DNA of 64,000 nt from Lagopus muta (Eukaryota; Chordata; Aves; Galliformes; Phasianidae): contig NC_064439.1 in assembly GCF_023343835.1 (NCBI RefSeq), forward strand, positions 27,505,933 to 27,569,932, read 5' to 3'. Below, in pieces: positions 13,101-25,550 of this stretch. Positions within the stretch are counted from its first letter, which is position 1. Each line of letters starts with the position of its first letter. The notes beneath the pieces were generated by a model. The model ran no database searches, was not told the DNA's origin, and saw only the letters and a program-made list of their open reading frames with translations. The position numbers were made by a program, and so were the translations under genes.

Positions 13101-14389
13101 TAAGAGAAAGGCCTTGGGGATGAGTCAGGGAAAAATAATGTATATCTGAAAACTAAGATTTCCTTACAATTACAGTACAGAAGTCCTTTACATTTTATTA
13201 TTTTTGTTCTACATGAAATGCCAATGTACAGAAATTGTACAGAATTTTAAAGCACAAGTGTAATAATACACATCTATGCCTAAATGTTTCTGATGAATAT
13301 TTTTACTTAATTAATAGCTGTCACATGATGTAAAAATGTGTAGAATTGCCTACCACTGTTAGCTAGGATACATACTATCACAATATTCATGACCAGAAGT
13401 CTTCCTACAATTTTTCACTACAGGAAAAGTAGAATTTTTACATTATGTATCTCACAAGCCTCAAATAGTAGGATTCTCTAGTTCAGATAAGCGTGAAATT
13501 AGTACACCCGGAGTAATTGTAAACATCATCCCTTCTTCACAAAAAATGAATTCAGTCACATGCCATTTCTTTTATCCATAATGACAGCCAGTGGTGAAAA
13601 ACTTACATTGAGCCTGTATTATTTAATATAAAAAGAAAAAAATATTTGACTTGTGCTCTTTTTACCAGTTCAGTTCAGAACTTTATCTAATCACGCTATG
13701 TACAAAGCTGAATCACATCACAAGAATATTTTTTTAATGGTTGTCTCTTCCTCTCAATGTCAGGTGATGGAAGGAATCTAACCTGAATTAAGCAAAGGAT
13801 CAGACAAGGGGAGGTGAACAAGAAGTGTCAGCAGTGCTTCTATTCAGTAAAGTTCCATGGCAACTGTAGTTAGCTTATACAACAAAATGCCAAAGTTGAG
13901 TATTCCTGCATTAAAAATCCAATCTTCAGCAAGTAAATACAAGCAGTTTGCAGACACCTGTCAGGAATAACATGGCTGGACAAACAGTCATACTCTCAGT
14001 GCTAAGAAGGCATCTCAAATGACATAGATCAATGTTTCTTAAATTCTACTACATATATTTGGATTGAAAGTAAGAGTTAGAATATAATCCTTCCCACATC
14101 TGCACACACCATGAATGCAGTTATAAGCATGTCCTTTAGTTAGAACAAAATTCAAAGTTACTAGGAATTCTGGAACCCAGAATTCTCCTGGATTTTTACG
14201 TCTACTATGTCTCCACATAATCCAAAAATGTTAAGCTTCCTATATTCAGACCACACCAAAGTTTTATTATGGTCTTTTATGGTCCCACAGATTTTTCAAA
14301 ATCACACTAATGGTAAGATACTAATTGACCATTATAAAATAATAGCTTCTACTGCAAGTACTGAATTAGCCAATTAGGAAAGATGTTTG
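10156..14389. other. Unique AT-rich sequence, no gene seen
   Basis: Apart from the AAAC clusters listed separately, no transposon, exon or RNA gene is recognised. Reverse frames at 10351-10605 and 10586-10813 (84 and 75 codons) lack any family signature. Confidence 0.5.
12320..12770. repeat. Three (AAAC)n clusters
   Basis: Short AAAC/AAAAC arrays occur at 12320-12340, 12406-12424 and 12753-12770, each imperfect and 18-21 bases long. They are simple-sequence expansions without an associated transposon. Confidence 0.75.
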
Positions 14390-15669
14390 AGAATAGAGAA
14401 GGCTTTTGGGGATCAGATAGGTGGCTGCAGTGACCATGTAATAGCTGAGTTCAAAATTCTGGGCATAAAGAGAAAAATTTCAACAGAATTTCCACCCAGG
14501 ATTTGAAGACAACAAGCTCCTCAGAGATCTAGTTAGCAGCATCCCTTGGAAATCAGCTCAAGAATGTTTATGTATCCATGAGAATCAAACACTTTTCAGA
14601 AATTACCTTTTAAAAGCCCAGGAACAAACCATCTTTTCATCATTTAAGTAAGCAGGGCAGATGACCAGCTTGGCTGAACAGGGAACTCTACCTGGAACTA
14701 GGACAGGCAAAGAAAAAGCATAGTCTCTGGAAGCAAGGTCTGGCTTCACAAACCTAGTACAGAGCTACAATTTGCAACCGTAATGAGAAAACGAGAAAAG
14801 CTAACACTGGTCAATGTGGTGTCAGACGAGACAAAGGACAATGATAGCATCATACTGTTGCTTGAGGTAGATGGCTACCTAACAAGCAAGGAGGGGGAAA
14901 AGCTGAAGGCATTTAATGCCTTTTTAGACTCAAGCTTTAATAATAACTCTTGGGCTGCTCAATCTTCAGAGTTGGAGGATCATGGTTTGGGGGCATCAAC
15001 TTCTCATGTGTGGTCACTGAATCTGTATGGCAACAGCTGCTCAATGTTCCTAAGTCCATTGCATATGACAAGATTCACTTCAGAGCACTGATGCTGTTAA
15101 GAGACATTATAACTGGAGCTCTTTCAGCAGTTTACTAAAGTTTCTGGGAGTTTGGGGATGTTCTAGCTGACAGTAAGCTAGCCAACTTATACTCATCTTC
15201 AGAAAGAGCATGAAAGAAGATCTGGGACACTTAGTCTAACCTCAGTTATGGAGAAGATTATCCCAGAGGCTACTGACAGTCAGTCAGAGCAAAGCTATTG
15301 TTGAGGATAGTCAACATGGGCTCATGAAAGGAAAGACCCCCTTAGAAATTTGATCTAATTCTCTGATAAGATCATCTCATGTTGGACAATGGAAAAGCAA
15401 TGGATCTTTCTGAATTTTGATAAGGTCTTTGATGCTGTGTGCCACAGCATCTCTCTGGAAATTCTGTCAACAGGTTGATGCTACGCTGGGTGATAAACCA
15501 GCTCAAAAATAGAGCTCAAAGCACTGCAGTAAATGAGATTACATCTGGCTGATGACTGACCATTATCAATATTCCCAAGGGTTCAATTCTAGAGCCAGTT
15601 CTGTCCAACATTTTTATAAGTGAACTAGATCCAGGAATGGAATACATCCTTAGCAAGTTTGCTGTTGAT

Positions 15670-15761
15670 CACAGAATAGCCTGGGTTGAAAAAGACCAGA
15701 ATGATCATTTAGTTTCAACCCCCTGCCACAGGCAGGGTCACCGACCAGTAGACCAGGCTGC
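15670..15761 (-). mobile_element. CR1 3'-tail fragment nested in the older CR1
   Basis: This 92-base block is the reversed 3' end of a CR1 element: ACAGAATAGCC, a degraded GGTTGGAA block, then CCCCCTGCCACAGGCAGGG and CCAGGCTGC. It is flanked on both sides by GAT (15667-15669 and 15762-15764), a plausible short target-site duplication. The host reading frame resumes exactly after it, with ACT AAA CTG GGA (TKLG). It therefore inserted into an existing CR1 copy. It resembles the tail at 30959-31245, suggesting the same family. Confidence 0.85.
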
Positions 15762-16061
15762 GATACTAAACTGGGAAGTACTGTTGACACTCTGAAAGGA
15801 CAAGATACCTCACAGAGGGATCCTGGTACATTGAAGCACTGGGCAGTCATCAGTTTCATGAAGTTCAACAAAGATAAATGCTAGATTTTACAATCGGGAA
15901 GGAGTAATACCAAAGGTACAGATAGGGAGACAAGAGGCTGGAGAACAGCTCAGCAGGAAAGCACCTGAGGGTGCTGGTGAAATCAGATTCTGCATTGTGC
16001 CTTGATAGCCAAGAGGACAAATTACATTTGAGATGCATTAAACATAACACATATAGTTGAC

Positions 16062-16078
16062 CAAAAAAAAAAAAAAAA
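16062..16078. repeat. A-rich homopolymer
   Basis: A run of about 16 A interrupts the degraded CR1 body at the point where the ORF2 similarity weakens. It is simple sequence, not a terminal tail. Confidence 0.6.
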
Positions 16079-16320
16079 GTGATTCTCCTGCTATATTTAC
16101 CAGTAATGTAGCCTCACCTTAAGTATTCTGTGCACCACAACACAAAAAGAAGCCTCCAGCTTCTTTTTTACAGCCTCCAGATGAGAGTAACAAAGCTAGT
16201 AACACTTTGGGTTGCTCTGTCTGGAGATGAGATTGAAAGGCGACTTCATTGCTCTGTAACTTCTTGAAGGGGGAAAGTGGAGAAAGAAGTGCTGGTTTGT
16301 TCTTTTTGTTAACTAACAAT

Positions 16321-19300
16321 AGAATACATGGGAATCACAAAAAAAGAAACCAAAACCAAAAACCCCGTACCACAACAGTAGTGGTACAGTAGTACAATAG
16401 TCAAACAGCAGAAGAGGCCTTGAAGAGAGGCTTTGAAGATCTGAGGCTGATACCTCAGATCTGTCAGATCACATTTGAACAATGACATCATGCTTCAACA
16501 CTGTTAGCCCTCAAGTAGTCAGGCAATTGGAATGATGATCTTCTGCAGATCTTCCCATTGTTCTATTCTCTGTGGCAAGGTACTTTCAAAAACTTTTCCA
16601 GGCTCATCTTCAAGAATATCAATAACATTCTTGATTATCTTTACCCTATGCAACACAAAGCTGTAAAGTGGAATTTTAAACACTGTATTTTAACATAAAT
16701 CCATTCAGAATTTGCCAGATTGAATTTTACAATAACTGCATGCTGAATGACGAATTGAGCTACTGTATTTCTAAAGAAGAATTGAATGTCATCACTCTAT
16801 GAATCATAATTCCTTCGCACTTTCCATTTTTCTCAGGATGAAGTAAACTGCCTTCACTCTTATCTCAACATTCTCCATCATCTCAGTGAAAGATTTGGCC
16901 TTTATTACAATAATTTACATTGTCGTACTGCTTCTCAAAGATGACACAAAGGGATTCTTAAAAGCACATCATCCTCATATTAGAGCACAAATAATTCAAA
17001 TTGTGTAACAATGGTGTGGTTGCCAGCATATCAGAATTTGTGGCAGAAAACGTGAAATTGGCATTTCAGGAGTTTGCCTGGTCTTTAGCTTCTTGAAAAC
17101 ACAGAAAAGCAATTTCATGCAACCCATCCAACCTGTGCTATCAAAAATTACTGAAGCATTAAAATTACTGAAGAGTTAACATGATTTCTGAAGATTATGT
17201 TCATAGGCAAAGCCAAAAATTAGGTTCCACAGTTCTTACCTGCAATGCGTGCAACCTCAAGAAACAAAAGTAATACTCCTTAAAATTATTAAAATAATCA
17301 GTTCTTAAAATTTTGCCTTAAAATTCTTGTCCAGCTTATACAGTTTGAGTTGAAGGTGCAATTGTTACCAAACTTATAGACTCTCAAGTTTAGAGGATAA
17401 TTGTCTTTTGTATATCAGTCCTTCTTCTCCTTATATCCCTGACAGAGGAAAAAAAAAAAAAAAAAAATTGTTGTTTGGGGCCAACTCACAATCATCTTTA
17501 ACAGGAGAAAAAAAAAGTAGTATCAGACTCTTCTGAATGTTTCAATACACATTAAATTACTGAAATAAGTGAGAGGTCATTTTAAAATCTTTGGAATACA
17601 AAAATAGCATCCATTGCAATTCTTGAAACCTGAGGTGCTAACTGAAGTCATGTCCTGTTTAACAGTATTCAAGGTTTCTCTACCTTAAATTGGTAAGCCA
17701 GGTGCTGTCTTTGCCTACTGATTCAGAATTCTAAGGTTCATCTTTGTGAACTCTCCAGACTTAATGTGCTTTGAATGTTTTGCATAGTTCTGTGCACCAA
17801 GTACTTTACTAAATCAAATTTAACATAAACAGTATTTGTTTTTCCTATTCTTTTGCTTCATTATTTTTTGTCAGATACAATACTCCCTTACTTCTTTGTT
17901 TCCTTCCAGGGAAATGATCAGTTGTATATTAAAGGGTTACACAGCCTTACCTTTCCTATGTTATGCTGTTACACACGACTATCACTCCCAGAAGAAATTA
18001 AGAGTATAAAGTTCTCAATTGGACCAGTAAAGACTAAGCATAGCTTAAATTGTAGATGCTGGAAAATATTAGCGTTATTGATTCTGAGAGATTTGTAATT
18101 TAATGAATGGAAGTAATTTTATCAGTCTGTAGCCACACATACAATTTACCTTCCGTAGAATGACAGTCCCTAGCAGCAATCACAGTAAAGTCAAATGTTC
18201 ATAAAAATCTCTGTATTATTCTTGCCGGAAAGTAGACATTAAGCTAACATCAAAGCAGTAACTTAAAGAGCCAAAGAGTTTTCTGTATAATTTTCTACCA
18301 ACTTAAACATTGCTTGAACCATAATACATTTTTTTCTTAATTGAGATTAGTGACATTTAAGTGTAATGTTTCAGCACTTTAGCAATTATTAATGCTACTA
18401 GATCCCAGGAGCAAGGGCTAGGAAAGAGAAGTTGGTGGAGGTGGCAAAACTACAACTTTAGAAAATAAACTAATCTTTCCAGTGAAAGATTTTTGGCAGC
18501 AAAGATGAAGAAGTCAGATTTGCTTTATTTCAACTTATTGGTTGATACCACTTTTTAACTTGAACAGTTTACCTCAGAATACGGGCATGGAGGAATATAT
18601 TACTACTTACACAAGGAGAAAACAACAAAATAGCTTACAAAGTTACTCTTTAAAGAATAAGTATATCTTAGTGAGGTCTAGGAATTGGCACAGATTGCTT
18701 GCTAGAAATTCTGTGACAGGTATGTTACTTTACCCAAAAAATTACAGAACTTTAGAATTTTTAGAACCTATGCTCAGAGGTGCTTCACAAACAAAGGAAT
18801 ACACATTTGAAGTAAAGTGTCTCCAGTGGTACTATGCTATATTGTATGATATTGTACTATGTCTGCAAACATAGTTGCTGGGACATTAATATCAAGAATT
18901 TGTGACAAAAGCAGCAGGCACTTTCTAAAAAACTTAACTTTTAGGCTTGATTAATATTTTCAGACATCACCTCTATTTCTTCATCACATACACAAAAGAT
19001 GGCCTTTTCTTTTACATTATTAGCATACCTACTTATGCATTAAAAAAAAAAAAAACAAACCCAGTTAGTGTTATTTGGTGCATGAATTATATATTTCTTA
19101 GTCCACAGTTCTTGGATGTGGGAAAAGCATTCTTTGCCCTGTAGTTCATAATCAATTCTTGTCAGTATGCCTTTGATATTTTGGCCATTTTTTTGGAAGA
19201 GCTTAAGGGTAAAGTAGATATCAATAATAGAAGAAATTAAAGACACCACACGCACAATTCCACAACAAACTAAATCAAGACTACAGGCAAAAGAAATAGT

Positions 19301-22300
19301 TTACCTAGGGTCTGACAAAGTAAGTGTAGTTTCAGTCACCTGCAGATGATCAATTCTCTTGTAAAATACAGAGAGGAACAGATTTGCTTTGTACTCTCCT
19401 TTGAGACAGTTCAGCACAAAATAATGGCCTTTACACATAAAGCTTTGCTTTTTACAGGTTCTGAGAACTTAATCTTACATTCACACTATTTAGAACTTAA
19501 ATATCCAAATTAGTATTCTATAGGATAATATAGAAAGAGCATTGGTGAGCTTATGATAGAAATCAGCAGATTTATCATAGAATTACAGCTTATCTCTGCT
19601 GTTTAAGATTTTAGTGGCAAAGTATTCAATACTTCCAGTAGGTTAAAGTTAACACCTTTATCCTGTCCAGTAAGCCAGTGAATTTTATGAGCATCCACAC
19701 CATGTATTCTCAGCATGAAATTCCTTCTAATAAGCAGGCAGACATATGTACCAGTTTGAAACAACAGAAGGACACACTTCCTTGTATCGTGAGAAAATTC
19801 AGCTGCTGACAGCTAATGTGACAGAGATGAGGTCTTAATTTGAGTGAGAGTCTTTCCCTCCTCCTTCTCCTCACCGTAGGGCCCTTGCAACCACAGGCTG
19901 AAAACACTAGTTTAATCATTTTTAATATGAAAAATACCCATTTAAAAATATTGTTTATGTGAAAACTCCATTTATGACACATAAGAGTAACTTTCAGATA
20001 TTTTTTTGTTATAGGTCCCACACATACACCATCAAACATATTCATCTTTATATTCATCTTTCTACATTTTGAATGCTTATCTCATAAAAAGCCTCCCGCT
20101 TTTTATATTTTAACCTTACCTGGAAATTCCTACAGTGTAAAAGCATGCATACTTTCTTTTGTGCAAACCACAAATTTCAATTTCCTGGGCTAAGGTAATC
20201 ACTAAACAAGATGATGTTTAATACAGAACCTAATCTTGAGGATGAGTGCTCAATGCATGACTGACTGTGTATACTCTGGCTTCTTGGAGACCTGCAAAAA
20301 AAACAAACAAAAAAAAAAAAACCAACCAACCAACATTTTACTAATTCAGCCTAGGCACTCTGATGTAACTGAAGTCATTACTAGTGGTCAAAACTTTTAT
20401 ACTGATTTTATTTCACAGTCCCCAGACAGTAAGACATCACACTAAACAAGCACCTTCTGTACAGAATAACCACAGATAATAATAGCTCAAATAAAACCTT
20501 TGCCAAATTCTTATTCTTTGTGATATTCTCCATGACAGGGAATGTAGCATTTAACTAATGGAAGAGCTATGTTCAGTAATACAGATAGGAGACAGCACAG
20601 AAACCTCAAACAGAAGAGCTGGTAACTGTGGAAACTGCCCTATCAAAAAATAGGATGAAGGCAATGTCCATAGAAGGCTACTTGGAACAGCTCTATGCTC
20701 CTGCACGAAGATTTATTTTGACCCTCTGTCACGTTGGTTCTCCGTTGTCCCAGGGACCTTTATCCACTGAGTCTCAGTTCTCAGTTCTTGCCTAACAGGA
20801 GAAAGGTCACAATAAACGACCAATCAGTTATATGTACTACATTTCCTAGAAGAATCAAGATTAAAAAAAAGTTAAGTTTCCCTTCCAGAAGTTGTACATG
20901 AGAAACTACACTGAATTTAATTTTCCAAAATGTTTTATGAAAAAAATAAACAAAACCAAACTTTTTGTGTCAAGGTTACAGCACTTCTTTCAAACATGCT
21001 TGAACTGCTGTGGCCCCGGGAGCATAATTCAAGTAATTAAATTTGGAGCATGCAACTACAGAGGAATTGTTCTATGACAGAGCTTGCAGGCTTAGAGTGA
21101 GAGAAGTTAGCACATTCAGCATGGCTAAAGTAGAAGACAATGCCAAATATAGAAGAAAAATAGGTATAAACAGAGCAGTAAGCAATTTCCACAGAATATG
21201 CCTGCTTTTTCTGCTGTTCCAACAGAACATAATTACTTCAAAAATACTTTTAAAGTGGAAAGGCAAAGAAAGATTTATTGGAAGCTCTTCTCCTGAGCCA
21301 CTGTTAAGCCGTACTGCAGCCTTCCTTTCTCTTTAACATTGCCTTCCTCAAGGGATTTGGTAATGCAAATGCTTTGGTGCAATTTCCTTTGACTGTTAGA
21401 GATCTTACAGTTTTCAAGTAACTGGAGATAACGACTGAGCACATTCTGAAGAGCTCCTGAATCTCTAACTGCAGTCTCAAAGGTCCAAGTCCTTTAGCAG
21501 CTGGCTCAGGGTCACAGGCTCTTAAGCTTGATTTTGGCAGTTACATGATGTTAAGTGTGTTGAATGACTGGATGCTTCTTCAACAGTAATAGCCATCCAC
21601 AAGTTCTACAGTCATTTTTTATCTCAACAATCTACCTAATCTCTTCTTTAAAACTATAAATTCAATCTATAAAAATGAGAATTATGTTCATCCATTATAG
21701 AAAAGTTACCCTAAAACTGTATACTTATGGCTCATAAACATCGGCATTGTTAAACTTCAGCTGTATAATACACTGTTTTGAGAGTAATGTGTGACATCAG
21801 CAGCAGATGAGTTAATTAGTGGCCAAGATACACTGCAAAGTGAAGTATTTATTGAAGCAATACAAATACACAACAGTATAATTTAATTGATTTGTAGTGT
21901 AATATTGTAGATCGATATAAACTAAATTTTCAGATAAATTGGTTATAATTTCCTTCTACAAACATGTTTAAAACATGAACCAAAGAACAAACCTAGAAAT
22001 TTGTTTAGAAAGTAGGTAGAGGAATCAACAGCAAGTGTTCCATCAGAGTAACAGCTGACAAAAGAAACAAGTCTAAAATCTCATTTTGCAGCAAGCACTT
22101 TTTATCAGATATTGCATGATATACACAAAATGTTTAATATTTAAATACATCTGAATTGCATGCCCTTGATAGGTTCTGAGAGTATGCCTTCTGCTTTGCT
22201 TTTAAAGGCATCTAGAATGTGAAACATGCCCATCTCTTTACTTCCTCCAACCCTACTCACTAACAGTTAAATTTATCTCACTTTTTCACTGAAAAGAATG

Positions 22301-24916
22301 TACCAATTCCATGTTGCTTTGTGTTCTTCTAGCACTGAGCTCAACCAGCAACTATGAAAGGCAATGAATTCAGACTGCGCTCCTGCATTTGTTCTCAAGT
22401 TAGTTTTGTCATCTTTGCAATTCTAGATTCAGACCTCTCTTTCCTTTCACTTTTCACCACCATCTCTGGTTGCCTCCTTTTCCCCCTCAGTAAATTCCGA
22501 CATGAAAAGGTATATTTATGTCCAGAAAAAATGTTTAAGTTTAGTGGCAAACAAGATCAGATTTATTTAACAGGTTTCCTGATGTCTCCTAGACATATCT
22601 CCTTTATCTAGGAATATATTTATGATATCATTTACTCTCACTGTGCCTCCCAAATTTATTTTGCTACTTTGCAGTTCTCAAAGTAGTAAGGAAATAGTAA
22701 GGGAGCTGTTGTAATTAAATTATATGAATCCTTTAAAAAACAGTACCTCCACAATTTCATGTTAACTTCATAATTATTCCTGCACAAGCCAAGATACAAA
22801 AGCATTGCTCAAGCAGTTAAAATTGAAAAACAGCTGTTTCCTCCCTAGGAAAGTGAAGTCAGTGAAGAAAATAGTCAGTGAAGAAATCTGACAAAGTAAT
22901 AAAGAAATCATATTTTTAAAACATTTTTTACACTCCTCCAAAAAAAAACAAAAAACAAACAAACAAACAAAAAAATCAGCCATGTATAATGAAAAACTAA
23001 AATAAATAAAATTAAAAATTGAGATCAAAATTGATACAGCATTTTTAAAATTACTATTAGATTTGCCTCAAAAGTCTCTGATTTAGAAGAAGACCTCAAT
23101 AAACTGTAAGAACAGTACCTGATGTTTCTAGAAGATAAGTCATACACCTTCACATCTGCAGCTGATGATCACATCCAAAGGTACAAGATGGTCACATCAA
23201 CTCCCTAATCAGAAAAAAGACACAATCAGGTCCAAGAAATCTGGAAATGCCAATACCCATATTAGCCACAAAGCTCCCCAAACCATAGCTGATACACTGG
23301 GCTTAATATTTCTACCAGAAATAACACTCTATTATTCCTCAACTGACAAAAATTCTTGAATTTGCTTATGTTTTGGAAATGAACAGCACCAGTTCACGTA
23401 GCTCACCTTCCCTGAACCAAAGATCAAAATCCAAATCAGACATCCAGTAAGCATTCCTCCCTCTTCCTTTAAGTTTATTCCATTCTCCACAGGAACCTCC
23501 TCTTCATGATATTCCTCAGCTGGATCCAGAACCCCCCCCCTCTAACAGCAGCTGATACCAAAGGCACAGAGGGGCATCATTAAGTTTTTCTTTAACCAGG
23601 TTATTTCTATCCAGCTACTTTTTCTTGAAGAAACAGTCCAATGGATAAGGATGTAATATGCAACTTTCCAAATCTCACAGTATCAAATACGATTTTTCAT
23701 TTGCTCTTAAGTGCTGTTCAGAATAATAAAAAAAAAGTGATAACATTTCATCAAAATGATTTAAAATTTCACCACAGTGAATGTAAATACTACTTAACTG
23801 TTTCTTTTTCATGGATGATTCTTACATGCTTATGAAAATACGAAAGTCTTAGAAAAGGATATAAGCTCCCATATGCATTCTAAATACCCACATTAAACTG
23901 TATGAGAATAAAAGGGAATACCTCAGACTATTATGTATCTTTGTCTTCAATATTAAAATAATATATTCAGCAGTGACAAAAGACTTACATAGTGAACTGT
24001 AAGTTTTCCACTACTAATAGAGCTGTCTTCAGTACAAGGTGTCAGCTCTGCATGGGGCCTTTTGCTGTATCCTCAGGTTTCTTTATCTTTTAGATGAATG
24101 CTAAACTGGTTACTGGCTATAATCCACTTCTGTGGCCCAAACTTTTATTATCGTTATACTACATATTCATGTTCTAATCAAATTTTTATTGAAAGCTTAA
24201 AGGAGACTAGCAAGAATTTTCTTTTCAATCTTCTTCAGCAATTACAACCATCTTTTCTCAGGATTGCTCAGGTGTTATGTTTCCTGGTTAAAACAATGGC
24301 TGATTAGGAAAGTTTCTTGGTTAGTGATATTATTTATTTTTGTAAAACCCAAGTCTCTCAAAGTTTTCTAAGGCAAATAAGAGAAAGGTAGCTCAAGTTC
24401 TGTATACAAAGTGCCAAGAAATCCATCTGAGCTGAAACCCTTCTGTCTGAATTATTCACTCATTTTAACTGCTTATTGAAGAAAAGCTGAGTGTGAACAG
24501 CCACCAGGAGTATAATGGTTTCCATTGGAAGGAAAGCCAGGGTGCACAGGAAAATAGAGAAGGAAGATACATTGCAATATCAGGGGATCAGTACTCCAAT
24601 GTGTATTGTGAAAGGAAGTAACTCCACTGTGGAGACAAGGTCCATCCTATGTTTATGCAGGACTACCTCCAGTTTGTACATTTAGAAATATATATCAGAA
24701 TTTCCCAGAGACATGACAAGACATATTTCAGTATATTTCATCAAGTCAAGTGCAAAAGCTTATGTAAAACTTATTGTGTTACAGAAATAATAAAAATTTT
24801 TACATAACTGACAAAATTATAGCAATAATTGCAAGATTATTGCAACGAGAAGGTTACCATTAATAATTGCTGAATGTCAACAGCACTAGACAGTAAGGCC
24901 TGAGACATGTAATATA
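16321..24916. other. Unique AT-rich sequence, no gene seen
   Basis: This is the longest repeat-poor stretch. Simple tracts include A19 near 17449-17467, an A13 run near 19041 and an AAAC/AACC cluster at 20297-20334. There is an AAAC cluster at 22940-22976 and a two-copy 16-base duplication of AGTCAGTGAAGAAA at 22857-22886. Frames of 110 codons (18542-18874, forward) and 115 codons (19710-20057, reverse) have no recognised family. A reverse frame at about 16512-16690 looks protein-like but is isolated and followed by stops. Confidence 0.45.
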
Positions 24917-25550
24917 TGTCAGTTACTCCAAAATTAATGCCACTTATCTATTTCCATGGAAACTACAACTACGAAGAGCACAATAACACTACATGATAGA
25001 GCAAATTCTCCAAGCACCAGCATTAACTATTCATTTTTGTCATCAAAAAACAACAGTCTGCATGCTGTGCTTGTAAAAATGTGTACCACTGGAGGTGACC
25101 CACTGTTTCACAGCTGCTATGATTATCTCAGTGCCAGGAAAATGTTGCCCATGCAGTTTATCTCTCATCAACCTGATCATATGGAAGTCAGACAGCACCA
25201 AATCTAGACTATGAAGTGGGCGTAATAGGACAGTCCAGGCAAGACTGGCAACGCGCCTCATATTCTTAAAACTTACCAGGTCCTGGTGTTATCATGTTGC
25301 AAAAAAAAGGTTGTCCTCTTCTCTGCCTGATTCTGGAAGTTCAAGCCCTCAACTTAGTCAGCACTGCAGCGTAGGAGTCAGAGTTAATGGCTTGTCCATG
25401 TTCCAGGAGATGTAGAAGAATCACCCCTTTCCTATCCTCCCCAAAATAGTGCACATCTCTTTACCCGCTGATGGCTGTGTCTTGAAGATTTTCTTTGACA
25501 TTCACATGTTGTCACTCCATGGACTGCTGTTTTGACTCTTCATTTATTGA
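24917..25550 (-). mobile_element. mariner DNA transposon relic (Galluhop-like), partial
   Basis: Mariner elements are cut-and-paste transposons with a single transposase gene between terminal inverted repeats, inserting at TA. The left end (TTACTCCAAAATTAATGCCA followed by TTTCCATGGAAACTACAAC) matches the terminal region of the bird mariner family known as Galluhop or Mariner1_GG, as I remember it. Reading leftward on the reverse strand, the transposase C-terminal half is clear, including the SPDLAPSDFH-type box (here SLDLVLSDFH) and DKLHGQHFPGTE, then AVKQWVTS. The upstream part (25260-25550) keeps the transposase-sense region with indels. The N-terminal half and the second terminal repeat are not recognised, so the copy is truncated and cannot be autonomous. 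Confidence 0.85.
25043..25261 (-). pseudogene. mariner transposase C-terminal fragment
   Basis: This is a 72-codon open remnant of the transposase, from the end of the catalytic domain to near the C-terminus. The third aspartate of the D,D34D triad is kept at about residue 20 (SLDLV, where the family has SPDLAP), and SDFH follows. The region corresponding to RGQHFP is readable as HGQHFP, and AVKQWVTSSGTHFY follows with no stop. The two other catalytic aspartates would lie upstream, in sequence that is frameshifted or missing. It is a dead copy; the frame has survived by chance or by limited age. Confidence 0.8.

Larger units (their letters stand above)
14390..16320 (+). mobile_element. Old CR1-type LINE body, forward, inactivated
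   Basis: This is a heavily mutated forward copy of the CR1 ORF2 region, visible as successive conserved blocks. At about 14400-14460 an endonuclease C-terminal block reads GDQIGGCSDHVIAEFKIL. At 14850-14940 a linker block reads EVDGYLTSKEGEKLKAFNAF. At 15190-15330 the RT entry blocks include a degraded FKKGKKEDPGNYRP-like stretch and QHGLMKGKT. At 15410-15450 there is a DLDFCKAFDTVPH-like block with a stop. At 15570-15670 IPKGSILEPVLSNIF leads to the RT active-site region. At 15855-15890 MKFNKDKC is followed by post-RT blocks up to an SNVASP-VFCAPQH remnant near 16110 and RGDL-like remnants near 16240. Stops and frameshifts occur throughout. The copy is interrupted at 15670-15761 by another CR1 fragment. 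The 3' tail is not recognisable beyond about 16320. Confidence 0.8.

Noticed and set aside
18542..18874. 110-codon forward frame
   Set aside because: No domain, no splice context and AT-driven composition; treated as chance.
19710..20057. 115-codon reverse frame
   Set aside because: It contains an arginine tract (RRRRRER) from a CCTCCTTCTCC run and shows no family signature. Treated as chance.
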